Assembly: GCA_964553715.1 (NCBI GenBank)
Contig: CAZKKY010000002.1
Location: 1-64,000, forward strand
Source: JAGOJE01 sp964553715
GTDB taxonomy: Bacteria; Pseudomonadota; Alphaproteobacteria; Rickettsiales; Rickettsiaceae
DNA length: 64,000 nucleotides
Direction: 5' to 3'
The position numbers were made by a program, and so were the translations under genes. Shown piece by piece: positions 39,603-47,737 of this stretch (position 1 is its first letter; every line of letters begins with the position of its first letter). A model generated the notes under the pieces. It had not been told where the DNA came from. It saw only the letters and a program-made list of their open reading frames with translations, and searched no databases.

Positions 39603-40592
39603 TTACCCATTTTTTAATGCATTTATTAAATCTAACATAAAATATTTCCTTTGTGATCCAACTAAATATCCTATGTGGCCAGTATCATATTCAAATTTTG
39701 TAGAATGTTGCAGTATCTCACCTAAAGCTTTGGAAGAATCATTAGGAACTATTTTATCTTTTTTACCAGTTACTATTATAGCTTGCTTATTAATTAAAGA
39801 AGGGTCTATTGTTATATCCCCAATCTTCCACAGATTATTATATGTCACATTCCGCTCTATTATATCATCCATTATTTCTATATACAATCCTCTTGGAAGA
39901 TCATTTCCACTAAACTGCCATTGCTCGATTGCGAAAAAATCATCCATTTGCTGTGTGTTTTTATTATTTAAATAGCTCTCTATTTTCTCTGCAAAAGATG
40001 ATTGATTCATTAAGAAAAATAATATTTGAAAATATACAGCAGGTATATGGTCTAGATCTCTAACAGCATAATCAAGGTCTAACTTTTTGTGCATCTTTCT
40101 AAATTCTGATAAAAAAGAAAAGTCCCAAGGAGTGCTAAGTAAGGTAATAGAATTTATAACTAACGGTTTTAAAATCGTTGTTGCAAGAGCTATATTTCCA
40201 CCAAGACAATGGCCTATTAAGTCAATTTTTTGATTAAATATCTCAGATAATTCTGATAACAATTTACAACTGGATGAAACATACTTACAGAGTTTATAAT
40301 TTGGATCTTTCACTTCTTTCCAATCTATTAAAAAAACCCTTCCTAGAGACCGAAGATTGGTAATCACATCAAAAGGATAACCTATATTTAATATATTAGG
40401 TGAATTAAAAAGTGAAGGTACAATTAGAAATATTCTATTAGAATCAACGCTAGAGGAAAAAGAAACTAGTGATATAGCATCATCAAAATCTCTTATACTA
40501 TCTGCAAATTCTTTATAGCCAGCTTTTTTAGGGGAATTCTGATAATCTACCCTATATTTATCTAAATTATTTAGTATATCAAAGATGTTCAT
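39603..40592 (-). CDS. phaC: Polyhydroxyalkanoate synthase-like protein (class III PhaC type)
   Basis: PhaC polymerises 3-hydroxybutyryl-CoA into PHB. The lipase-like box has a cysteine nucleophile, GHCLGG (Cys129), as in true synthases. The other members of the triad are visible: Asp279 in GKKDKIVP and His306 in DTGHIGYLVGS. At 329 residues it is slightly shorter than usual class III PhaC (about 355), and no PhaE partner is seen. It sits between hemJ and phaA with 2-3 base gaps. Whether it makes polymer or has another acyl-transfer role is open. Confidence 0.85.
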   Translation of the reverse strand: MNIFDILNNLDKYRVDYQNSPKKAGYKEFADSIRDFDDAISLVSFSSSVDSNRIFLIVPSLFNSPNILNIGYPFDVITNLRSLGRVFLIDWKEVKDPNYKLCKYVSSSCKLLSELSEIFNQKIDLIGHCLGGNIALATTILKPLVINSITLLSTPWDFSFLSEFRKMHKKLDLDYAVRDLDHIPAVYFQILFFLMNQSSFAEKIESYLNNKNTQQMDDFFAIEQWQFSGNDLPRGLYIEIMDDIIERNVTYNNLWKIGDITIDPSLINKQAIIVTGKKDKIVPNDSSKALGEILQHSTKFEYDTGHIGYLVGSQRKYFMLDLINALKNG

Positions 40593-40595
40593 AAA

Positions 40596-41033
40596 TTATT
40601 CAAATGGTTTTATAACCACCATAATTATAGCTACTATCATACACAGAGTAGGAACTTCATTAATTATACGATAAAATTTCTCTGAGTAGATATTTTTACC
40701 GGCCTCAAATGCTCTACGCTGACGACTTAAAAATGCATGAAACAAAACTAACAACAAAACAGATGTCATTTTGATATGAAACCAAAGCCCCAAAGCTCCA
40801 AAACCATATATTTTTGCATTTAGTAAACCAAAAACAATAGAGAAAATCATAGCTGGATTCATTATAATACGTAGCAGTTTTCTTTCCATAATTTGGAAAG
40901 TTTTATCCATTTCAGAACCTATTTGCACTTTGCTATGATAAACAAATAATCTTGGTAGATAGAACAAACCAACCATCCAACATATAACTGCAATAATATG
41001 CAGAGCCTTAAACCATTCGTAGTAATTTTCCAT
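40596..41033 (-). CDS. hemJ: Protoporphyrinogen oxidase HemJ
   Basis: HemJ oxidises protoporphyrinogen IX to protoporphyrin IX in haem synthesis. It is a four-helix membrane protein of 145 residues. KALHIIAVICWMVGLFYLPRLFVYH near the N-terminus (His about 12) and LWFHIKMTSVLLLVLFHAFL mid-protein show the conserved haem-ligand histidines; both are given by position. RRAFEAGKN and RIINEVPTLCMI are also typical. It links with hemH (50114-51151), the next enzyme. Confidence 0.93.
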   Translation of the reverse strand: MENYYEWFKALHIIAVICWMVGLFYLPRLFVYHSKVQIGSEMDKTFQIMERKLLRIIMNPAMIFSIVFGLLNAKIYGFGALGLWFHIKMTSVLLLVLFHAFLSRQRRAFEAGKNIYSEKFYRIINEVPTLCMIVAIIMVVIKPFE

Positions 41034-41043
41034 GATAATTATT

Positions 41044-42123
41044 CTATATCCAAGTGAACTTAACTCTATTTTGTATTCCGGTAATTATATCATATGGAAT
41101 ATTAGGAGTAAAACTAGCTAGATGCTCTAGTGGCAATCCTTCGCCAAATAAAGTTACAGAATCCCCAATTTTTGCATCAAATGCGTTACTAAGATCTACT
41201 GCTATCATATCCATAGAAGGTCTTCCTATTAGCAAGCATTCCTTATTATTTACCAAAATCGGAGTACCATCTTTTGCTCCTATAGGATATCCATCTCCGT
41301 AACCAAAAGCAACTATACCAACTCTCATATCACTTTTGCAAACATATCTTGCACCATATCCTATAGTATCACCTGCTTTGCAATCTTGAAGAGACATAAG
41401 AGTGCTTTTGACAGTCATTACAGGCTTAAGACCTAAATCTGAAGCAAAAATGCCGTCCATTGGACTAACCCCGTAAATAGCAATCCCTGGTCTTACATAA
41501 TCATAGTGCTGATCTGGAAAATTAAAAATAGCAGCTGAATTACAAAAACTATATTCTGTATTCGTATTATTTTTTAAATATTCAAATGCCTTGATTTGTT
41601 TTATATTAAGTGGATGATTTTTATCGTCAGCACAAGCAAAATGGGACATAATTCTTACGGATTTTGCAATTTTTTTATTAAAGGATAAGTTATCATAATG
41701 CACTTTGGCCATCTCTGGAGAAAAGCCTAACCTTCCCATACCAGTATTGGATTTAATCCAAATATCAATTGGAGACTCCAAAACAATAGAATCTAACCAT
41801 TCTATGTGAAGATCATTATGAACGACAACACCAAATCTATTATTAGAAGCCTCTACAAATTCTTCTTTCTGAAATACGCCTTGGGCAAGTAAGATATCAG
41901 TCTTCACACCTACTGTTCTTAATGCTAACGCTTCATCAATAGAAGCAACAGCTAGCATATCTACATGACCATCTAACTTTAATCCAACAGACCTTATACC
42001 ATGTCCGTAAGCATTTGCTTTTATCATTGCTATAATTTTAGATCCTTTCGCTCTAGATTTTATAACCGAGACATTATGAAGTAAATTGGCTGTAGATAGT
42101 GTAGCAACCGCAGTTCTACTCAT
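41044..42123 (-). CDS. alr: Alanine racemase
   Basis: This PLP enzyme supplies D-alanine for peptidoglycan. The PLP lysine is Lys35 in AMIKANAYGHG. The catalytic tyrosine is in GDTIGYGARYV, and YVRPGIAIYGVSP and IGRPSMDMIAVDLS are signatures. Its 359 residues are standard. It is upstream of hemJ by 10 bases and could be the first gene of a run reaching rpoD. With MltG it argues that the organism still makes a murein layer. Confidence 0.95.
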   Translation of the reverse strand: MSRTAVATLSTANLLHNVSVIKSRAKGSKIIAMIKANAYGHGIRSVGLKLDGHVDMLAVASIDEALALRTVGVKTDILLAQGVFQKEEFVEASNNRFGVVVHNDLHIEWLDSIVLESPIDIWIKSNTGMGRLGFSPEMAKVHYDNLSFNKKIAKSVRIMSHFACADDKNHPLNIKQIKAFEYLKNNTNTEYSFCNSAAIFNFPDQHYDYVRPGIAIYGVSPMDGIFASDLGLKPVMTVKSTLMSLQDCKAGDTIGYGARYVCKSDMRVGIVAFGYGDGYPIGAKDGTPILVNNKECLLIGRPSMDMIAVDLSNAFDAKIGDSVTLFGEGLPLEHLASFTPNIPYDIITGIQNRVKFTWI

Positions 42124-42294
42124 TTTTATATCCTATTAAAATATAAGGATAATTTTATATCATATGAATATAAAATTATCTATATAAAGATTATAATACT
42201 AATATATTTGTGTCTGATCTCCTTAATCATTTAGGGACACGAAAAAACAATTTAACTTTATAATATACTTAATACAAAATATCTTTTAGTTGTA

Positions 42295-42320
42295 ATATAG
42301 TAACAATTATGTTACTATAT
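42295..42320. promoter_or_regulatory. 26-base palindrome before the ankyrin-like gene
   Basis: ATATAGTAAC (42295-42304) and GTTACTATAT (42311-42320) are perfect inverted arms around AATTAT. It lies 30 bases before the start codon at 42351, where a promoter or operator is expected. The right half contains ATGTTACTATA (42309-42319). That 11-mer also occurs before the TPR gene (minus strand, 28560-28570). A one-base variant lies before the ankyrin gene at 62116. Confidence 0.6.
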
Positions 42321-42350
42321 GTTAATAATTTACTTTAGGATTTAAAAATT

Positions 42351-44660
42351 ATGAGTAAGCAAAAAAATAGCAACCAACCAAAGAAAGTATTACAACTAAA
42401 TACAACCCAGAATACTCAAAATGACCTATCAACGTTAAGACAAAATGTTGTGCAAAAGTCTATAGGGCAAGACATAGAAGCCTTTTTCTCATCTGTTACA
42501 GAGTATATTAACTATTTACATAATGTTAATAATTTAGATATTCAAGATCAAAATATATTAGTAATGACTCTTAAAAACTATCTCTTCAAATTAAAAAATG
42601 TATCTAGTTTTGATAATTATCAAACACATATATCTAATCTTAAGGATATTATAAAAAAAATCAATGATCCTGCCAAAATTATAGTTAAGGATGTAGTAAA
42701 TGCACTACAGCCATATGACTATCAGTTATTTCAAACTAGATCCACAAACCAAGAAAAAATTAATGGATTAGAAATATTTTATACATCAACAATATTAAAG
42801 ATTATAAATAATGACGAAATAAATAACTTTGTTAATCACGCGATTTTAGAAAATTCTTTTTTATTAACAAATTCAGCAAAATCTAGACTGAACCTTGATA
42901 GCTTACAAAATCAGAACGCTTTTAAAGCTACCATTTTAACTAACATAATCAAAGGTAATGCTACATCATCAGACATTCCTAATGTTCTAGAATTTTTCAA
43001 TATAAAGCTAAATAAACTAACTGTAGAGTGGAAACCAGCTATATATAACAATAGATATAATCTAACATCTACCAGCTTTGTAATAAAATCTTTAAATGAA
43101 ATATGGAATGATAATAGTGAGAGATCAAAAGCATTGTTACAAAGCTTTATATCGAATGGATTAGATCTTAATTCTCCTTTAAAACAAAATAATGCTTTAA
43201 CTTTAGGGATGGAGGAGATAAATGGAACCATCAATTTAGATCTTATAAGACTATTGCTCGAATATGGCTCTAATCCAAACCAAGTAATGTCTGATGCTTT
43301 AGAAAGTTCTATGCAAAAATTTACTACTATGGCCTTTCCTGTAGCAATAGGTAGCACAAATTATAAACTTATAGAGCTATTACTACAATATGGTGCTGAT
43401 CCCTATCTACCATCTACCGAGGCATCTAAATTACTTAAAACTATGGATGATAGAGAGTTAAAAAATTTAGCAAAAGGTAGTAAATCATTTAAAGCTTCTA
43501 TTTCTGAAGAAAATAATAAAGACTCCTTAAAAACTGAAGATATTGATCTAGTATTATTAACATGTGGTTTAGAAAAAAAAATTCCAGACCCACAAGAAAA
43601 GATTCAATATTTTATTGCACTGGATCAATTAATTGATGATTTCTTTACATCAAGAATTGTAAGTTTCATAAATATCAAAAATCCTGATCATCAAGAAATA
43701 GAACAAAAAACTAATATAGATGAATTAGCGTCCTTTACTTCATCAGAAGAACCTTTAAAATCACTACCTTTAGAGCATATTGATGAAAAACTATCTGCTA
43801 ATGATTTAATTACCTCAAGTAACACAGACAAGATAGAGAAAAAATCCAGTGATGATTTAATTGCAAGATATATTCACTATAAAAATACTGCACAAGAAGA
43901 TAAAAATTTACCAGAAGAAAGAAAATTAGAGCATAAATTTGATTCATTGCTGCTTCAATTTATCAAGGGAAACACTCATGCTATTGATGAAATAAACACC
44001 ATGTTAGAGGAACATCCAGACCTATCAGGATATTCTATAGCAAAATTGTTAAATGGACATTCACAAAAAACGGCAAATGCAATATTTTCTTATCATCCAG
44101 ATCTATTAAATAAATATTTCTTATCCAAAAAATCTTCAAAAGAATATGCAAAGAATACCAATTCTAAGACAGAAAAATCTTTAGGATATGGAATATATGA
44201 AGTTGAAGGTAGGTTTGAGAAAAATATTTTTATTAAGGTACCAGAAGAAAAATTCCTATCTCTTAATATTCCAACAAGTAAATTAAATAAACTCAAAGTA
44301 ATTTCCAGTACCTCGCTTGGAGAAAACGGTGTGAAATTTACCAAACATTATATCAAATTAAAGCTTGGAAGAACTGATGATGCTTTTTATGCAAAAGAGA
44401 TGAAAACAGACGACAAAGGGCGTATATATATTGAATTTAATGATATGCATAATCATGCCTGGACAAAACAACAAACAACACCACTTACTAAAACAACTAT
44501 AACAAGCCAAGCCTTTGACAATAAAATTTTTGAGGATTGGGTAGATTTAGGTAATCTATCAAGTGAATGTGAAGTTCCAGATTTATCTATTACTAACACA
44601 GAATATAACGATAAAAAATTAGTTGGTGATGACAATAATACATATGGTGATGATTTTTAA
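42351..44660 (+). CDS. Large ankyrin-like protein, candidate effector
   Basis: This 769-residue protein has a helical N-terminal half without recognised domains. Ankyrin-type repeats follow at about 255-365: FISNGLDLNSPLKQNNAL, then LIRLLLEYGSNPNQV and LIELLLQYGADPYLP. The middle (about 410-540) is acidic and low in complexity. The C-terminal 170 residues (about 600-769) look globular and unassigned. There is no signal peptide or membrane segment. It is monocistronic, preceded by a strong palindrome, and ends 2 bases from the nadA stop. A role in host interaction is inferred from ankyrin content only. Confidence 0.8.
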   Translation: MSKQKNSNQPKKVLQLNTTQNTQNDLSTLRQNVVQKSIGQDIEAFFSSVTEYINYLHNVNNLDIQDQNILVMTLKNYLFKLKNVSSFDNYQTHISNLKDIIKKINDPAKIIVKDVVNALQPYDYQLFQTRSTNQEKINGLEIFYTSTILKIINNDEINNFVNHAILENSFLLTNSAKSRLNLDSLQNQNAFKATILTNIIKGNATSSDIPNVLEFFNIKLNKLTVEWKPAIYNNRYNLTSTSFVIKSLNEIWNDNSERSKALLQSFISNGLDLNSPLKQNNALTLGMEEINGTINLDLIRLLLEYGSNPNQVMSDALESSMQKFTTMAFPVAIGSTNYKLIELLLQYGADPYLPSTEASKLLKTMDDRELKNLAKGSKSFKASISEENNKDSLKTEDIDLVLLTCGLEKKIPDPQEKIQYFIALDQLIDDFFTSRIVSFINIKNPDHQEIEQKTNIDELASFTSSEEPLKSLPLEHIDEKLSANDLITSSNTDKIEKKSSDDLIARYIHYKNTAQEDKNLPEERKLEHKFDSLLLQFIKGNTHAIDEINTMLEEHPDLSGYSIAKLLNGHSQKTANAIFSYHPDLLNKYFLSKKSSKEYAKNTNSKTEKSLGYGIYEVEGRFEKNIFIKVPEEKFLSLNIPTSKLNKLKVISSTSLGENGVKFTKHYIKLKLGRTDDAFYAKEMKTDDKGRIYIEFNDMHNHAWTKQQTTPLTKTTITSQAFDNKIFEDWVDLGNLSSECEVPDLSITNTEYNDKKLVGDDNNTYGDDF

Positions 44661-44662
44661 TT

Positions 44663-45619
44663 TCAAGATAATTCTAACATCTTGATTATAGGCTCTCTTG
44701 CCTTATCTGCTATATCTTTTGGAAGAATTATTTCTGGACCCATATTGTTCATAGCCAGATATAATTTTTCTAAAGTGTTTTTGCGCATATAGGGACATTC
44801 GCTACAGCTAGTGCAACCAGGCGTGCTTAATGAAGGCACATCGTAAAATTTACTATTTGGAGATTTTGCATACATTTGGTGCAAAATTCCAGGTTCTGTA
44901 AGTACTATAAACTCATTACCATCACGCTCTTCTACATATTTAAGTAAAGATGATGTAGAACCTATATGTTTTGCATATTCAAGTAAAGCAGGATTACATT
45001 CTGGATGAGCAATAATTTGGGCTTTTGGATGGGTTGCTTTGATTTTTATCAATTCTCTTTCTGAAAAATTTTCATGAACAATACAAGTGCTGTTCCACAG
45101 CTTCATATCTCGCCCTGTTCTTCTTATCAAATAATGGCCTAAATTTTTATCCGGCGCAAATAATATAGGCTGATTTTCTGGTATAGAAGTGATGATCTTT
45201 TCTGCATTAGAAGAAGTAACTATAATGTCAGATAAAGCTTTTACCTCAGCAGAACAATTTATATATGTAATAGCAAGATATTCAGGGTGAAGAGCCCTGT
45301 ATTTTGCGAAATCACTAGCCTTGCAAGTTTCTTCAAGCGAGCATCCAGCAGACATATCAGGAATAATTACTCTCTTGCCTGGATTTAAGATGCTAGCAAC
45401 TTCTGCCATAAATCTTACACCACAAAATATAATTACATCAGCATCTGTACTAGCTGCTTTTTTAGAAAGCTCTAAAGAATCACCAATAAAATCTGCAATA
45501 TCCTGAATTTCCGAATCTTGATAATAATGCGCTAAAATTACTGCATTTAAACTATCTTTTAGTTTTAAAATTTCAGTTTCAATATCTATAATTTTATGAA
45601 GAGATGCAGAAGAACGCAT
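44663..45619 (-). CDS. nadA: Quinolinate synthase A
   Basis: NadA condenses iminoaspartate with dihydroxyacetone phosphate to quinolinate for NAD, using a [4Fe-4S] cluster. AVILAHYYQDSEIQDIADFIGDSL (about 25) is the N-terminal signature, read by position. Cluster cysteines fit IIFCGVRFMAE, a mid-protein Cys and the C-terminal CTSCSECPYM. The frame stays open upstream through the tRNA-Gln gene, but the true start is the ATG at 45619 (318 residues, MRSSASLHKI). nadB and nadC are not in the window. Confidence 0.94.
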   Translation of the reverse strand: MRSSASLHKIIDIETEILKLKDSLNAVILAHYYQDSEIQDIADFIGDSLELSKKAASTDADVIIFCGVRFMAEVASILNPGKRVIIPDMSAGCSLEETCKASDFAKYRALHPEYLAITYINCSAEVKALSDIIVTSSNAEKIITSIPENQPILFAPDKNLGHYLIRRTGRDMKLWNSTCIVHENFSERELIKIKATHPKAQIIAHPECNPALLEYAKHIGSTSSLLKYVEERDGNEFIVLTEPGILHQMYAKSPNSKFYDVPSLSTPGCTSCSECPYMRKNTLEKLYLAMNNMGPEIILPKDIADKAREPIIKMLELS

Positions 45620-45645
45620 TTTAAGTTTCAATTGGTTAAAATGGT

Positions 45646-45720
45646 TGGCTGGGGCGGCTGGATTCGAACCAACGAATGACGGTATCAAAAACCGTTGCCT
45701 TACCACTTGGCGACGCCCCA
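45646..45720 (-). tRNA. tRNA-Gln (anticodon TTG)
   Basis: On the minus strand TGGGGCG pairs with CGCCCCA, followed by G and an encoded CCA. The anticodon stem ACGGT/ACCGT encloses TTG. The T arm GTTGGTTCGAATCCAGC is canonical. It lies 26 bases upstream of the nadA start, on the same strand. Confidence 0.97.
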
Positions 45721-45841
45721 ACAATTTACGTTTTATAACAACAAAAACTCTTAGCGTCAAGAAATTCTGTTAAAAATTAGACATAACTAGATTAAAACTA
45801 TTAAATCTACTAGATATTAAATGCCAAATAAAAATAACATA

Positions 45842-46252
45842 TTAGATTAAGGAACTATTTATTATAGACTTTATCTCTTCTACACGTTTTTTGCTATAAG
45901 ATATTCTTGAAGTCTGTGCACACCAGACAGGTTTTGGCCAAGCATCATCATTTTGATATCTACCTATTACATGAATATGTAACTGTCTCACGATATTACC
46001 AAAACTAGCTACATTAACCTTATAAGCATTAAATTCAGACCGAATTATCCGCCCTAAAGAAACCATTTCAGAAAATAAAGCCTGTTGTTCTTCTATTTCT
46101 AAATCATATATCTCTTCAAGCATAGTTTTTTTAGGCACCATAATGAACCATAAAAATCGAGCATCGTCGTATAACATCAGAGATGTAAAATCAAGGTCTT
46201 TTATGAAATGACAATCATCTTGTATCTGCTGCGGTATATTAAATTTGGACAT
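45842..46252 (-). CDS. HIT-family protein
   Basis: HIT proteins are nucleotide hydrolases or transferases with a histidine triad. The active-site strand is QLHIHVIGRYQNDDAWPKPVW, read by position near residue 90. The first triad position is Gln, which is common in this proteobacterial subgroup. DDARFLWFIMVPKK (about 30) is the N-terminal strand pair. Its 136 residues are typical. It begins 3 bases after the argB-like gene. The substrate is unknown. Confidence 0.88.
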   Translation of the reverse strand: MSKFNIPQQIQDDCHFIKDLDFTSLMLYDDARFLWFIMVPKKTMLEEIYDLEIEEQQALFSEMVSLGRIIRSEFNAYKVNVASFGNIVRQLHIHVIGRYQNDDAWPKPVWCAQTSRISYSKKRVEEIKSIINSSLI

Positions 46253-46255
46253 AAA

Positions 46256-47176
46256 TTATCCAAAGTAGATTTTTGTACTATCTTTGCTTGAGAAAATACC
46301 AGACAATATACTATCACTTTCCTTTGCATTTAGAATATGTACATATTCTGTATGATTTTGTAATGCACTACCAATAATTTCTATATATTGATTTGCAAGA
46401 TCACTTGAAGAAAATCTTAATTGATTACAAAATTCTGAAAACTCTATTTCTCCCATATTAGTAAAAGACTCATCATCTTCCATAAAAATTAAATGCTTAG
46501 CAGTAGTTACGCAAGCTATTATGGATACAGCAAGATTTACTTCTAACAAAAATGTAGCATTTTTAGGACCAAAAGCTACAGGAGAGATAACAGGAATAAA
46601 GCCTGCATCTGTTAAACCAATAAGTACTTCTGGGTTAATGAGTGATGGCTCACCTACAAATCCTAATTCCAATATATCAGAATCATTCTTATTGCTTTTT
46701 CTAAGCCTTTTTTTTGCTTCTATCATATTACCATCTTTACCTGAAACACCTATAGCATTACATCCAGAGCTACATAAAGCTGAGACAATCTTTTTATTTA
46801 TATGGCCAGATAATACCATTTCTATAATTTCTGATGTTTTAGTATCTGTAATTCTAGAACCAGAAAATATACTACTATCAATACCAAATAGTTTAAGAGT
46901 GTCATCTATTATTTGACTATAATCATGTAGAATAATTATATTAGCGCCAGTAAGAGAGAGTATAGAGATACTATTTACAGCATTCTTTAGAAGTTCATCA
47001 TTTTCTATGATAGTAGATGAAAGCTTAATAACTATAACCTCAGACTCTAGATCCTTACTACGCATTAATACATCACTAATAATCGTAGCCTTTTTAGAAC
47101 TAGCAATTTTTATTTTCTCTGAAGTAACCTTATTAGAGGTATTTTGCCAGACTAAACTGCAATTCTTCTGCACCAT
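46256..47176 (-). CDS. Acetylglutamate-kinase-like protein with decayed active site
   Basis: The fold and order of motifs follow ArgB: a start strand VIVIKLSS, FSGSRITDTKTSEIIEMVLSG, then AIGVSGKDGN and ELGFVGEP. Several catalytic elements are lost. The usual K-Y/F-GG is KLSS, the substrate loop HGGGPQI is HDYSQII, and the NINAD region is LEVNLAV. Kinase activity on N-acetylglutamate is therefore unlikely. No other arginine gene is here. Its 5' end overlaps engB by 44 bases, so a later start is possible. It sits in yidC-engB-argB-like-HIT. Function is unknown. Confidence 0.8.
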   Translation of the reverse strand: MVQKNCSLVWQNTSNKVTSEKIKIASSKKATIISDVLMRSKDLESEVIVIKLSSTIIENDELLKNAVNSISILSLTGANIIILHDYSQIIDDTLKLFGIDSSIFSGSRITDTKTSEIIEMVLSGHINKKIVSALCSSGCNAIGVSGKDGNMIEAKKRLRKSNKNDSDILELGFVGEPSLINPEVLIGLTDAGFIPVISPVAFGPKNATFLLEVNLAVSIIACVTTAKHLIFMEDDESFTNMGEIEFSEFCNQLRFSSSDLANQYIEIIGSALQNHTEYVHILNAKESDSILSGIFSSKDSTKIYFG

Positions 47177-47729
47177 TTTTGCACCTACTACTAGTAAAAA
47201 TAAAATTTATAGGATGACCTGCCAACATCTTATTGGCTGATTCTACTAAAGATATACGGTCAGATATTTTATCTTCTTTTGTAAAAACTATCTGAAACTT
47301 TCTTCCTAAATTAAAAAGTAATTCTATCACCTTCATATCTTTTTCCATGATTCCCCTTCTTGAATCAATCAGCAAGCTTACTAGCATCAAATTATCTCTT
47401 TTGCTTAAGTAATGCAATATCAATTGTTCCCAAGATTTATGTAAATGGTCAGGAATTTTTGCAAAACCATAGCCTGGTAAATCTACTAAAGTCAAAAAAT
47501 CACCTATCTGAAAGAAATTTATTTGCTGGGTCCTTCCAGGACGAACCGATACTTTAGCTAAATTACGGCGATTACATAATAAATTAATTAAACTAGACTT
47601 TCCAACATTAGACCGACCAACAAATGCAAATTCTGGCAGATGTAATAAAGGCAACCTATGCGCTATATCTGCACCAGCTACAAATTTTGCCTCTTTTCTA
47701 AATAATGCTAATATTTGGTCTTTTTGCAC
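47133..47729 (-). CDS. engB: Ribosome biogenesis GTPase EngB (YihA/YsxC)
   Basis: EngB is a small essential GTPase that helps assemble the large ribosomal subunit. G1 is FVGRSNVGKSSLIN and G2-G3 is RPGRTQQINFFQIGD with LVDLPGYGFA. G4 is FTKEDK and G5 is FTSSRC. An ATG at 47795 lies inside yidC. I prefer the GTG at 47729, just after the yidC stop (47738), which gives a 198-residue protein of family length starting QKDQILALFRKEAKF. Confidence 0.92.
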   Translation of the reverse strand: MQKDQILALFRKEAKFVAGADIAHRLPLLHLPEFAFVGRSNVGKSSLINLLCNRRNLAKVSVRPGRTQQINFFQIGDFLTLVDLPGYGFAKIPDHLHKSWEQLILHYLSKRDNLMLVSLLIDSRRGIMEKDMKVIELLFNLGRKFQIVFTKEDKISDRISLVESANKMLAGHPINFIFTSSRCKNGAEELQFSLAKYL

Positions 47730-47737
47730 TAACCCTA

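Noticed and set aside
42911..43357. 148-codon minus-strand frame within the ankyrin-like gene
   Set aside because: Antisense to an intact 769-codon frame with ankyrin repeats; no independent support.
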